From Prosapia bicincta (taxonomy: Eukaryota > Arthropoda > Insecta > Hemiptera > Cercopidae), in the NCBI GenBank assembly GCA_036971475.1, contig JBAIZL010000001.1, forward strand, positions 215,819,444 through 215,883,443: DNA of 64,000 bases, read 5' to 3'. Position 1 is the stretch's first letter. Every line of letters begins with the position of its first letter. Position numbers and translations under genes: made by a program. This document shows positions 49,901-61,740 of this stretch, piece after piece. The notes beneath the pieces were generated by a model that saw only the letters and a program-made list of their open reading frames with translations, was not told the origin of the DNA and did no database searches.

Positions 49901-52900
49901 AGCAAATTTGTAAGTTTCATAAAAAAATCGATTGAACGTGGTTTTTCATTTTCATCGGCTTTATTGTTATTAACAAGACCTTTGTTGTCAAGACATACAT
50001 ATTTTCAAAAAGTCGTATTGTGCTTGTAGTATTGATCTTTGTATTGAACCTGTTCCATCAGAATACAATCATACACTTCTTGTCTGATTTGATGCAACCA
50101 CTTCAGATTGTTGTCGTTGCTCATATTGTGGTGGCTACAATTATCGAGAAGAAAAAATCAATAAAAATCACATTAGTGGGTCAAAAATATTAATCAGAGT
50201 CTTTTAGAATGTGTAACAGGTCTCTAGATGTGTGATTCGAAATAGGGGACCCAAATTTTATAGAATGTCATAGTAACCACTTATACATTTCGACCTTCTA
50301 TTGCATTTGATATAGCCCACAGTGATTTATACGCCACGCTACTACGCATGTGGTATCAGAATGAAACTTCAGCCATGTAAATGCAAACCATTTTGATTTA
50401 TAAACTTCACCTTGACCTGTAAAATTAAATATCACCTATTAGTTTAACAAAATAGTAGTAACCTATTTATAAAAATACCCGTAGGTGTTTATAACACTAA
50501 ATACCATCTATTACTATCTATATAACTATATATATTACTATTTAACTATCTATATAAATATTTCAAATACTTAAAAATGAATAAAATACATACCTGATCC
50601 AGAAACTTGGTATTTCCTTTTCTCTCGGCATTTCAGTTCTTCAAGTGCCTAAGAGTACCATCTTCTTCTTCAACTTTTTAACAGAAACATTTACTTTTAC
50701 TGATAATTTTTACAAAAAATTCTCATTTGTTTTTATTATAGTCAAAGTGTTTAGTATCCCGTAGTAAATGATGTGCCTCATACAATTTTATAACTTAGTA
50801 GAGTATTTTGTTTCCCATGTTGTATAAATGTTCAAACGTACCACACGCCAGGCAACCGTACCACTATATAAGAGACAGAGTTTCCTCGCATCAAACATCT
50901 CACACTGAAGAGCTTTTTAACATGATCATTTTAACAAGCCTGCGGCTCTTGTCACTCGGTGCGATGTGAGTGGATAATAGCAAGTGATACACGTATTGAC
51001 TTTCCGAACACACACTGTAGGGATTCGCACTGTCAGTACCCACCTTAACACCTAGCCTAAATATCACATTAAATACTGAATGTTTAGTTTTAAATTAATG
51101 AATCTTAAAATTTAATTCATTGAAATATATTTACAACCGAATAAACAATTTTTTAACTTAAAAAAGTAAGTTGGATTATTGCAATTCATTTTGAGGTGTT
51201 GGTATACATATTTTTTTAATAGTTAATTATTTTTTATAAAATTTTGTTTTTCACTTAAAGGAAAAACCTGTCCTTCTCATAAATAAATATACAAGATTTA
51301 TTAGCATTGGCCTACTCTTTTTATTCTCTCTTTATACTCTTTTTATTTTTCCTTATGATATACCCATGTTTCATTCTCATTTAGTTTATATTTCATTACT
51401 TACTTGATTAATAATTTCTTAAAATAATGTTAATTCATGTTTTAATTTAGAATCATTAGTTACTTCAAGTTGTGTTTACATTTAATATAAGTTATAGAAT
51501 AGCTCTTAATAAAATATTGACAAGATAAGCACAGATTCAACTCAACCAGTAACTGACACAAAATACACTTCTAATCTTTACTCTATAGAGACTGACAGTA
51601 ATAGATAGAAACTCTACTAACAATAGGTGAATTTTTAGCTGTGTTCATATTAATGTTTATAGCTGAAAGAAAAAATATTAAATAGCAAGATAACAATTTA
51701 GGTTATAGTTTTATTAAGGCTATAACAACTACTTGTACATACAGAATATAAGTAATCATATATCAATATAAGTATTTGCTACAAATTAAATAAAATTAGC
51801 GATTAAGATCAATGGAGTAGGCAGTTATATAAATTATGGATTTATTATTACTTTAGTGACATATTACCTTACATATAAAAGCAAAACCCATCATACTTAG
51901 CAGCTTTATTTGGTTTTGCATTTCTAAATTACTATTAATTAAAAAAATAAAGACTAGGTACCCAGCAAAATTAAATTACATCTTAAAATAAAAATCTGTA
52001 TAATAAACACAAATTTTCTTCAATTAAAGAACTTCTGTAGAACAGAGAATAATTTGCATTCATCAGGGAAATTAGGTGTAAAACCCCTGAAATTTTGAAA
52101 CAAATTAAAAAATTTAATGATATTCAAAGAAAATATAAAAGTACAGGACACAAGCAGTCTTGACCTGTTGTGGGTAAAATTCCCAACCCTGTTCTTGTCT
52201 TGAAACATGTTTCCATAGGTTTTATCTTGAATTCTTAACAATTCACCTTCCTCGATTACTGCTACACCCTGTCGACCTGCAAGGAATTCAGACCATAGCG
52301 CTGAATACATCTACACGCCAAAATAAACAGTACTGAAACATAATCAGCTGTATGACCACTATGGGGTCATTCTCTGTCGTTTTATAGGATACCTCAGGCG
52401 ATTTTGTCTTGCCCGAAACCTGCCTTTTCGTTCACAATGGTTCTATCAAGATGGTGCAACCAGCCACACTCTCTTAGACAACATTGCTTTCATTCAAGAA
52501 ACTTTAAGCAACCACCTTATCTCTCTTAGAGCAAACTTTCTTTACCCAGCCAAATCCCCCGATCTTACACCATCTGATGCCTACGTCTCGAGAATGATGA
52601 AGGAGAGGATTTTCCGTGATGACCCATCAACTTCCATCGTCTAACTACAGGAAAAAATAACTTTGAATATAACGAGCATTAAACAACTCCTCTTTACCAA
52701 AATAATGGGAAACCTTCAAGAACAGTACAAGTGTTGCCTCAAATTGAAAGGAGGTCACATAGCACTTGTTTTTTAACTTGTACTGTATATATGATACTGA
52801 CTTGGAGAGTTTACTTATAAAAGCACAACAAATTCAAGTCAATCCATAATAATCTGCTATATTTTTACATACAAAAATTAAACTCTTTCTAAATTCGAAT

Positions 52901-54960
52901 CCTCAGTGAAAATGACGACATTGAATTTTTCATTCCATAAATTTACCAAAATCTTAATTACTTATAGTTTACAAAAATGTTTATGGTATCTGACATGACT
53001 CAGGTTTATGGAGTCAGTTAAATGATGAGAAATGTTTCCTCTATTAGGGGCAAAGTCGCCCTTCACGCTGCAATTTGTTGGCAATAAAAACCAGTAATTA
53101 ATTGAAAAAACCAAGAATCAAACCAGAAGCCAAGAATTTTCCAATGTTGTATTGTGATGTCTGAAGACAGATGTCCAACATTATAGGTTCTCCATAGGAT
53201 AATATCAATAGGAGAAAATAATATTTAACTCAAAACTGTTAAAAATTAGAACTCAGATTGGGAGGTTAAATATACTAAACATTTACATTAGAAAACAACA
53301 TCTTACACTAACATATTTTAATCATTACATGGTTATGGCAACTAAGTAGCCCTCATTACAGACTAATCTAAGCTAGTGTGTTGGTCACAGATGAAGACAC
53401 CCTGACTGCCAAAAGCATGTTCTGATTTTAACCTTCGAGAGGGCGCAGGCAGAGTTTTTCTCCGCACGTATCATTATTTGTTAAGAAAATGTTTTTCTAG
53501 TTGTCAGAAGTTTATTTCCGGCTTGTTACTCCACAATCTGCATTCTAGGAAACGGCCCAAACTATTTTGTTTTATTTTTTTCTCGTAGTTTTAGTGTGAA
53601 TTCCTCGTGCAGTTATTTACATTACAAAAGACTTTGTGGAGTTAAATTATTGCTGTTTTTGTCTTTATTTTTATTTTAGTGTTGTATGTCTTTTTAGTAT
53701 CTAAGTTTTACATTTTACTGTTGATCCATTTGAAGAGGAGAGAATTTCTAAAATGCTGTGGTGTCGAAAAAGAAGAAAATCAATAAATACTTTCTACCAG
53801 AAATTTTGTTAGACAGCTCTTTCATGATTAAGATGAAAACGAGTCTATTTGCAAGATGATGAACCTGACTAAGAAGTCAATGATATTGTAAATGAAACAA
53901 ATGGAGACATAATAGATGAATCTGAAGATGACTAAAATGAACAATTTGTTGAAATGTTGTCAGATTTTGACGTTATAGAGAAAATGCTGCTAAAAATCAG
54001 TCAAGAAGCTGTTAAAGTGCAGTTTTAAAATAAAAAAGGAAATTTTTTTAGTAAAAAAACTAAAAATGCTGTGGTATACTGAACCAGGAAGGAAAGGGAG
54101 AACAGCAAAAAAAAACATAATTCTCATGAAAGTTGGTCATATTCATGCTACACTTGTAAGCTTAGAAATGAACAATTATGAATTGTTTTTTCAACAAAGA
54201 CTATAAGATTCTGCTGGAACCCGTTGTGTTATAAAGCCAAATTTTTTTCATCCCCTAATATTTAGGGTTATATATTTGAATACAAATATTCCTTTTTTCA
54301 CTACAAATTATAATTAATTTCATATTCTTATAAGCAGGGCCTACCATCACGATAAAATAACTTTTATGTGTAGACGTTCTATTACTTTATTACAGGAAAA
54401 TAACCCTTAAACACCTCACCTGTATTGAAAACAGTGGTCTAGTATACATTGCTTACACGTTTTAACAATTCAAAATATTTGTAGTAAAATGGCGTTTAGA
54501 AAATTAAAATTGTACAATAATAACGTCTGAAATTATTTACAATGCATTCACATAGTATTTAATTGAAATGACACTCAAATATAAACTCGTAAACCATTTA
54601 AATGCTAAAAGGTATTTGTGCGGAGTAAACCTTCACAAGTTCACCTCTCCTGTTTGAATCTCTATGCACCCTCTTGAAGGTTAAAAAAATGTATTATGTT
54701 GTGAAAAGTTGCCTATTAGAGTATACTTCTTTTATAACTAAAAACTAGGCAATGTGCGATTATCAAGATCTGTCTAAAATTTGATTATAATTCCTGCATG
54801 ATCTAAATCTTTTTGATATATTTTCTGATTACTACATCATATCTCTTTAAAAATTCTTTGTTACATATTTGATTTTTTTAACTATTTTTAGTAATTTAAT
54901 GTTACGTGGTTTAAATTTTTAATACTAACAAGTTTAATATTTCATTGTAATTAGGTTACA

Positions 54961-55022
<62 letters not shown>

Positions 55023-56377
55023 CACTATTTTTAAAAAAGTTCTTAACTAAGAGAATATGTAATTGCTTACTTGCTGTAAGCGAAGTTAACCCTCGTAAAA
55101 AAAACAAATGTTTTGAAACGCGTCAGCAAGTAAGCCATTACGTATTCACTGTTAAGTACTTTTTAAATATAGTTTTAATCAGTGAATTCAAGATGATTAC
55201 ATCAAGCAACTTTCATATATATAATGTTCAAAAGTATAATATATAATTTACCACAGAAGGAAAGTACCTGGCTTTGTAAGCGTCTGAAGGCCAAATAAAT
55301 GTTGGTTTATTATTCTTGTTGCAGTGGCTAGTGATTTTGTAGGCATAAAAGATGGACGACGACGTTTAATAGTTTCCAAACTCTCTTGTGACTCTCTCCC
55401 AGGAGATTCTCCATATCTTGGCTACAAGCATAAAATTTAAAGAGTGGTAAAAATTTAAAAGAAAGGTTTTTTTTAAACTTATATTACCTGTGAAGGATAG
55501 GAAAGACTTGTGAATAATAAATAAGATTAGGCTAGGAAATCTTCAGTGTGGTCTTAGTGTAAGAAAGTATCACATGCGCAAAACCATGTAGTTTATGGGA
55601 CTAATTCTTTACTAGGCTTACAAGGTTAAACACCATTGTAGGAGCAACAATAAGGTAGGGTAGATTGAACCATCTGGCTATGAGAATAAAGAGAAACTAC
55701 ACCACTGTGTAGAAGGGGCTGCTTACCTGAAATAGAGGGGTTACTTACTCATTATCAACTCATAAAGAAGAGTTTACTCACTAGCTGACTACAATAGAGG
55801 GGATACCAGAACATATTAAATTATTATTACAATAAATCCATTTTGTTATATTGTTTGCTAATTTTAAACATATAAAAACTACTGGGCAAATCATTTAGTT
55901 CATCGAAATAAATCATAGATTACTAACCTGCTGAAAACGTGTTTTTCGATGTTTAGGAAGTGGCGTATCATTGAGACTTCCTCGGCTACCTCTTTCTGGA
56001 GCACCAAATCCCTTGTACGATTCTTCGAGTGGAGACGCCCCAAGACTTCTTAACGCAGTATCTCCAGAAGCACTCTTTTTAACAACACTTCTTTCTACCG
56101 TGCGTTCTACAGGACTTTCTAAAGGATTTACATACAAATTTGAACTGTCCATGAGAGGATCAGGTGTTTCTGCAGTGAGATCACCTTGAGAATTAAATGG
56201 TTGAGTATTACAACTAGCATAAGTATCGGAACTATCGACACTACCCATGTCCATCGGACCTTGAAGGTCTAGGCCACGGCCACTTCGTAAAAGTTTCATT
56301 TCCAAACATATTGGGTTTCTGAAGTCACTCGTTGGTAATGGCATTAAATTTTCCGCATCAATGAATTCTTTGAAATC
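46955..56377 (-). CDS. Unidentified Ser/Pro-rich protein, last three coding exons (partial)
   Basis: Minus-strand exons 55928-56377 (150 codons, phase 0 at both ends), 55268-55421 (51 codons plus one base) and 46955-47457 (to the stop). Acceptors TCTCAG, TTGTAG and TTGTAG and donors GTTAGT and GTACTT all fit, and the split codon GGA is restored at the last junction. This agreement in phase is the main support. The protein is hydrophilic and Ser/Thr/Pro-rich, without membrane segments. Recognisable stretches are EFIDAENLMPLPTSDFRNP, SVDSSDTYASCNTQPF, SFMPTKSLATATRIINQHLFG, SVDSIDSRTCTTPE, SKSILKK and a PPPPP run near the end. SILK is a known docking motif for protein phosphatase 1, but a lone match is weak. 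I do not recognise the family; it looks like the regulatory tail of a larger intracellular protein whose N-terminal exons lie upstream or outside the window. Confidence 0.78.
48844..49235 (+). mobile_element. Non-autonomous hAT element
   Basis: Starts CAGTGGCAGATTCAG and ends TGGATCCGCCACTA. The termini are inverted with few mismatches. The flanks TTTTAAGG (48836-48843) and GTTTAAGG (49236-49243) match at 7 of 8 bases, as expected of an aged hAT duplication. No transposase is present; 392 bp. Confidence 0.78.
50865..50872 (+). promoter_or_regulatory. TATA box of candidate nested gene
   Basis: TATATAAG lies about 30 bases before a plausible start region (TCACACTG near 50899) and 57 bases before the ATG at 50922. 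The GC content rises locally, unlike other TATA-like strings in this window. Confidence 0.5.
50922..50965 (+). CDS. Candidate first coding exon with signal-peptide-like start
   Basis: The ATG at 50922 opens MIILTSLRLLSLGA, a short hydrophobic leader. It is then cut by a consensus donor (AT|GTGAGT, 14 codons plus two bases). TATA box, spacing, short leader and strong donor together look like the first exon of a secreted arthropod protein, such as a cuticle or defence protein. No second exon was found downstream on the plus strand, so the product is unknown. It would lie inside, and opposite to, the 7.8-kb intron of the unidentified gene. Confidence 0.45.
52390..52777 (+). pseudogene. Tc1/mariner-like DDE transposase fragment
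   Basis: Plus-strand reading: WFYQDGATSHTLLDNIAF, then ISLRANFLYPAKSPDLTPSD, with a stop at about 52642 and continuation to 52777. QDGA-x-x-H and W/YPA-x-SPDL-x-P-x-D/S are the second and third acidic blocks of Tc1/mariner-type integrases of the kind found in many insect genomes. The N-terminal half and the terminal repeats are missing, so it is a remnant. Confidence 0.8.
53428..54684 (+). mobile_element. Non-autonomous piggyBac-like element 2
   Basis: Left end TTAACCTTCGAGAGGGCGCA, right end TGCACCCTCTTGAAGGTTAA: inverted termini with TTAA on both sides and two or three mismatches in 20. Sub-terminal CTCCGCAC and GTGCGGAG are also inverted. Inside, 53830-53960 encodes acidic, broken frames (DIVNETNGDIIDESEDD) and 54060-54200 a piece like the start of the transposase core (WYTEPGRKGRTAKKNI). 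It is 1257 bp and cannot encode a working enzyme. Confidence 0.85.
54962..55021. repeat. (TA)n microsatellite
   Basis: About 30 uninterrupted TA units. Confidence 0.97.
55045..55213 (+). repeat. Foldback family F1, copy 3
   Basis: Arms with TTGCTTACTTGCTG and CAGCAAGTAAGCCATTAC, then TAGTTTTAATCAGTGAATTC and AAGATGATTACATCAAGCAA. It lies in the intron just before the 154-bp exon. Confidence 0.8.
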
Positions 56378-56872
56378 CTGAGACAAAAATTGTTAAAATA
56401 CCAGTCAAAATGATTAACACTAATAACTTAAAAACAGAAATTATTACTATTATTATTATTTTTTAATTCTGATAACTAGCCAAAAATATTCTCTACAAGA
56501 AAATCCTTGAAACTGGTTGCAGTAGATTTGTTTTGGTTGTGAACACTTACTTTTTATTTACAAAATACACAATGTGTTTATAATTTAATTGAGCTGTTCT
56601 TATTAGTACTTGAATTAAATACACATTTTTAATAGATATTATTTTAATAATTTCTAATGATGAACTGTTACTTTTGTAATTTTGAGAAAGGTTTTAATTT
56701 AGACAAATCTCTCTCAAATTGCTTCTCTTGGAATTTAAAAATAGAAGTGATAAAGGTATTATTATTGATAGGATTGGAAAGTCTTCTGGTTCTGAGATTG
56801 GAGGCTAATAATAATTCATTTTACAGTATATCTTTCTTGGGGTAAGATGGACTAGTCTTTACAAGCGAGGAA

Positions 56873-56933
<61 letters not shown>

Positions 56934-57450
56934 TAAGACAGTATAGAAATGTATTGTCTACTTTGGTTAAAGAAGAAGGTTGATAAGCCAGAATAACTAA
57001 ACCGCCTCTTGGTAATAGAGGATGTACTGATTAAAGAAAAAAGAGTGACTCACAAAGTACACTGGTTTAAAATACTTTAACTAGTCCCAACTCTTCCGTT
57101 GCTTCCCTCATATCACTGACTGATCCTTCTACACCATTGATAAAACGATGCCTTCAAGGAAACCCAAGAAATACACCTGATAAATTCATTTAATTATTTT
57201 TCCCCACAACTGCTTAGAAATAAATGCATAGATATTACTGGAAGATATCTCACTCTTACTTCAACAGCTAGAAGTGACAATTGAAGTCATTCCTAAAGAG
57301 GTTGGTACTTGTTTTGTTTGGAGAAATACTATTTTGACATCTTGGTCTCCTCAAGTCTACTTTTCTGAAGATCTTATTAATTTATATAGTAGCAAAATAC
57401 TATATAAATAATATTCGAGCTGGCTTGTGAGTGAAAGAGCTGGCTTGTGT
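56378..57450. other. Upstream of known exons, AT-rich
   Basis: No further exon of the minus-strand gene could be placed. It contains the TA run at 56877-56929. Confidence 0.4.
56877..56929. repeat. (TA)n microsatellite
   Basis: About 26 TA units. Confidence 0.97.
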
Positions 57451-57499
57451 ATTTTCACTGAAGATGACGACAAAGTAGTCGTCGAAACGCGTTTGAAAT
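57451..57499 (+). ncRNA. Hammerhead-ribozyme-like motif
   Basis: Plus strand: ATTTTCA (stem I), CTGAAGA (core), extra T, GACGAC-AAAGTA-GTCGTC (6-bp stem II), GAA, ACGCGT (palindrome at stem III), T (cleavage position), TGAAAT (closes stem I with TTTCA, 5 pairs). All invariant core bases are present. Its architecture is that of the motif at 38331-38380, including the single extra base before stem II, although the sequences differ. No long inverted arms flank it here. Confidence 0.6.
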
Positions 57500-57740
57500 A
57501 AAAAATTGTATATTTGTGAGTTGTATATATTTTTATTATTTAATTATAAGCAAAATACTAGTTTACAAAATACTAATAGATGCACTAGTTTACTCATCAA
57601 ATCTGGATGAGACTCTGGTGAAATGTCAGAACTGTGTTTCATACATTCAAAGATAAACTGGTGTACTCTGGTTATTAATTATTAATCATATTTTACCATC
57701 TGTGAAGGAATACATATCAATGGATATATGTGTACCATTA

Positions 57741-57741
<1 letters not shown>

Positions 57742-57808
<67 letters not shown>
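57742..57808. repeat. (TA)n microsatellite
   Basis: About 33 TA units. Confidence 0.97.
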
Positions 57809-57812
<4 letters not shown>

Positions 57813-57872
57813 ACCATTATGTATTCTTAGATGACAAGGTCATGATAAAATTATAGATTGAGTGTATGGTAT

Positions 57873-57953
57873 GAGTAAAATTTTCACTCAGTTATGCAAT
57901 AACAACTTTTAATTTAATCAGTTAACCCAAGATGATTACAACAAGCAACTTTT
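57873..57953 (+). repeat. Foldback family F1, partial copy
   Basis: TCACTCAGTTATGCAATAAC, then TTTAATCAGTTAACCCAAGA and GATTACAACAAGCAACTTTT: the right tail of F1 only. Confidence 0.6.
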
Positions 57954-59978
57954 CAGTGTATGACTTGATGATAGCTTAGTCATCAAAATACACCTTCGCG
58001 TTTATCTTTTTTTACTAGTAGAGTATAAACAGTGTTCATTAACTGTATCAATCCAAATAATCCAATCAGAAGAAGCCATTATAATAGTGGGTTTTACATT
58101 TTTCCTCAGTTTAATATATAGTATTGGCTACTCGGAGATGATTTTTCCATTTGAACTTGACAAATTTAAGTAAATTTTAATCCCATAAGTGATCTCCATG
58201 AGTGTCTGAAGGTTCAGCAAGTTTATTTGTGAATTTGGAATGTTAATGAACATTAATCCAATCTTCAAGGACTATAAAACACCTGACCTTTTCTTGTTGT
58301 AGTTTAAAGAGTTTCAGTCAGTATGACTAGGATGGATAGGAAAGGCTTCTGAATATATATAGGATTAGGATAGGAGCATTGAAGAAGGAGATGATTTAGG
58401 AAATGTAAGGTAAGCTGGCTTGCCTACATGGAGTAGATCTACTCTCTATTACCGTTACACTACTTGTAAGAAGAGGGGTAGATTACACTAAGTACGGCCT
58501 TAGCTCTTCCATAACCTTACCAAAACAACAAAACCTTGAAGTATCAATCAACAATTGGTTTAGTTCAATAGATCTTTCTGAAGGCTTTAAAGATTAAGGA
58601 ATATTACAGTGAGGGCTCACAGAATAAAGAGGATTCTCATGTGGAACATATGATCAGAGGATATTTTTTTAAGTGATGATATATTAAGTTAAACTGATTC
58701 AATTTAAAAAATATACTTACTATAACATATTTACTTGAACCTTTATTTCTATACAAACTGTTGCATACATTTAAGCAAATGAAACTTGCAACAATTTAAA
58801 AACGCTCATTCTTTAAAAAATTGTTTTCAGCACTTGTTCAGAAGAAATATGCCAAATGTTACTTTAAAAAAATATTCTTTAAAAAAGTAAATTTCCATTA
58901 TTCTAGTAAAAATGCAAAAATACAATGGCAAATTGATAGAAATTAAAAGTTATTTTTAAATAAATTATTAAATAAATTTAATTAAATTGAAAAACATCAA
59001 TATTTATCAGGTCAAATACTATTTATTTTAAAACAAAACAGGTTTTATTTTATTGCTTATATAAACAAATCAACACATACTTACTATGTAATAGTTAATA
59101 TGCAGAATATGCAATGACTTTTAGTGATCCCATGTGCAAAGGTTTTTAAATAAAAATTGCTCATTTACCTTTTGAGGAGGCTGAATAATGTGCAGACCAC
59201 TTGATGTGTTATTGTGTTAAGGAATTGTAGGGTTAGTTTATTTTCTATTTTATGTGTTTTAAGTTTCTTACCTGAAGTAAAAGGGCTTCTTATCCGAGAC
59301 AAAGACAAGCATCTAATAACCCTTCCTAAACATATATGTAAGGATAGTTGTATATGTTTATTAGAATCTGGTTGTGAGTAAGTATTGTGTTATATGACTG
59401 AGGTACCGCGAGAAACGCTAAACATATTTGAAGTTGCTAGTGTGCACTTTGCTGTAAGAAGGATAAAGGTGGACCTTTGAAAGGTAATAATAGTCACTTG
59501 TTCCTAGAAGTGGGGAAAATTATGGCTCTTGGAAGCAGGGTCACTACTGGAAATTAATTTATTCTCAACGAGAGTTTAAGAGAAATTTTTATTCTTTCTT
59601 ATTTTATAAGCTTTAAGTATACCTATGAATAGATGTTAAAATCAATGTAAAACATCTGTTTATATAATAATCTATATAAAACACAATTTTCTCAATTATA
59701 ATAATTATTCATTCATCGAATATTTTTCATAATTATTAGCAGGCAGAGAATATAAATATGAATTTTAGTTTATAGCAGCGAACGACAAATTATGCTAAAC
59801 ACACTTTTGTAAACTGAAATTGTCAAATAAGGAAAGGACTGATATTATAAATCAATATATTGATATATAATTGAGTCATATCTCAAAATCAGAATTTGAG
59901 GAAGGTGTCAAATTCCCTCCTCCCCATGAAAGATGAGCAAAAAGGTAGTAATTAACATGAAGACTATAGAACCAATAT
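57954..59978. other. AT-rich intergenic or intronic DNA
   Basis: No exon could be supported. A copy of the dispersed motif (GTAGATCTACTCTCTATTACC) is at about 58435-58455, within a block of GGATTAGGATAGGA-type sequence. Confidence 0.4.
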
Positions 59979-60528
59979 CAAGGACGGCTCCCGAGAGGGT
60001 ACTATTTTTTTTTAGAAATATATTTTCATATTCGAGACACATTTAAATTTATCCCACTTTACTTATAAAAATGTATTTCATTTGACTTTTATTTTAAAGC
60101 AATGTATATTGTTTTTACATTTATGTAATGTTAGATGTAGAAATTCATTTGATAACATTGGTAGTTCCACCCAGCATAGACAACACTGGCATGTTACACA
60201 AGTCGCGCACTAGTTCCGTACCAGCTGGGCTATACTAACAGTCTGTATACTACAACTCCGCGTCGTCCTCGTCAGACCGATCCATTTGATGAAACGATGA
60301 AAGGTAAACAAAATTTTGTATTATGTACAAAATAATAATTTGGTATCTATGTAAATTCAGGTAAAATGTATGTTTTTATGAAAAAATGCCAAATTTCCTG
60401 TGATTTATAAGTGTAAGAATAGCTTAAAATTGCATTTCCAGGCGTATTTTTGATAGATTTCCTCCCTAAACCACCACGTTTTCTTGTCACTGTGCACCCC
60501 CTGAAAGTCTATCCTTGAGCCACCCTTG
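59979..60528 (+). mobile_element. Non-autonomous hAT element
   Basis: Ends CAAGGACGGCTC and GAGCCACCCTTG are inverted with two mismatches, inside a perfect 8-bp duplication ACCAATAT (59971-59978 and 60529-60536). It is 550 bp with no recognisable transposase. A 100-base GC-richer segment (60175-60300) may be part of the original host or transposase sequence. Confidence 0.88.
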
Positions 60529-60536
60529 ACCAATAT

Positions 60537-61372
60537 AATAATCCAATGGTCCTAGAAATAAAAAAAATAGAGTATTATTTGGGTCATTTTTCTGAAAAGG
60601 ATCAACTCTCTATTATCGTCCTAGAAATATTACTATAGTTTTGATTGAGCTTACATAAAAGAGGTAAATACAATATGTGTGATTAAATACCAAAATCCCG
60701 CAACACCAAGAGTTGCAGATAATGTGAAGTTCAAAACAGTATAAAATTTTCTTCGGTCATTTTTATTATACATACACTACTTTAGTTATTTTATCCATAA
60801 CAGCGAATATGTTTCCATGAATTTAGACATTGAAATATTAAAAAATACATTATATATTTGTTAGGTTTCATTACGTTAATTTAATAATTTTACAAAGTTT
60901 TATTTAATTCGGAAAGGTTTACTGATATTGTAGTTCAAGTTGTGACTATTTCATGTCACAAAATATTATTCCTCTTTAGAGAGAGAAGCCGATGCTTTGT
61001 ACAAAAGCTTTGAATAGTCCTGAAAAATTACATTACAGGAAATTTCTGCAATGAAATAAGTACCTTTTTTTTAAGGATTTCTGAATATTGGTTTGGACAA
61101 ATTCTCTGAAAAGATAAACCTCGAATAATTTTATACATTGAACTTTACTGCTCATGTAAAAAAACTGTCAAACACATTGTTATGATGAAGATAATGAACT
61201 GAAAGCGCTGGTGTTATAAATATTTCTACTACCTAAAGCTAATAAAACGTTATAATGTATTTATTAAAAATTGTGTGATCGGACTGTACTTATATCCTTA
61301 CCTATCTTTATGAGGGTAAAGCATGTTTGTAGGTTTTAATGAAAACAATGTTACATTAGAAAAAGAAACTAT
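60537..61372. other. AT-rich DNA
   Basis: No gene seen. ATCAACTCTCTATTATCG near 60602 is another copy of the dispersed motif. Confidence 0.4.
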
Positions 61373-61596
61373 AAATAATTATTGCATAACTAAGTGAATA
61401 CTCCTGACATTACTTGCTGATACATTTCAAAACAATCATTTCATTTACAAAGCTAAGCCTCTACAAAGCATAGTAGAGAGCCGGCTTCGTAAATGAAATG
61501 ATTGATTCAAAACATGTTCAAAAATATTCACTTAGTTACCCCATAAAGTACTTATAGTTTAATCAGTAAATACAAGACGATTACAACAAGCAACTA
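61373..61596 (+). repeat. Foldback family F1, copy 5
   Basis: Outer arms TTGCATAACTAAGTGAATAC and its inverse near 61530. Inner arms CAATCATTTCATTTACAAAG and CGTAAATGAAATGATTG, then tail TAGTTTAATCAGTAAATACA and GATTACAACAAGCAACT. This copy shows the full nested-arm structure best. Confidence 0.8.
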
Positions 61597-61740
61597 GAAA
61601 AAAACTTTTATATTGGCTCCAATAAGACCATATCTGATGCAAACATCTTTGAATTTATCACAATCAACCTACATATGTCGTTATAGCTCAGTAACTAAGA
61701 ATTGGCTGATCTTTGTATCCGATCCAAAACTCATAGAAAA

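Larger units (their letters stand above)
47458..55267 (-). other. 7.8-kb intron of the unidentified gene, with nested elements
   Basis: It holds an hAT element, a DDE transposase fragment, a piggyBac-like element, a TA microsatellite, part of an F1 foldback and, on the opposite strand, a candidate promoter and first exon. The rest is AT-rich with no coding features seen. Confidence 0.75.

Noticed and set aside
55110..55130. Hammerhead motif in F1 foldbacks (GAAACGCGTC)
   Set aside because: The 3' half looks right but the 5' half has no CTGANGA core. The word is part of the inverted arm.
59170..59200. Small upstream exon (minus strand, CAAAAG|GTAAAT) of the unidentified gene
   Set aside because: The donor is acceptable, but the only possible acceptor has no pyrimidine tract and the phase could not be confirmed.
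60180..60310. Plus-strand exon ending GATGAAAG|GTAAAC
   Set aside because: It lies inside the hAT element at 59979-60528 and has an in-frame stop. It was judged transposon sequence.
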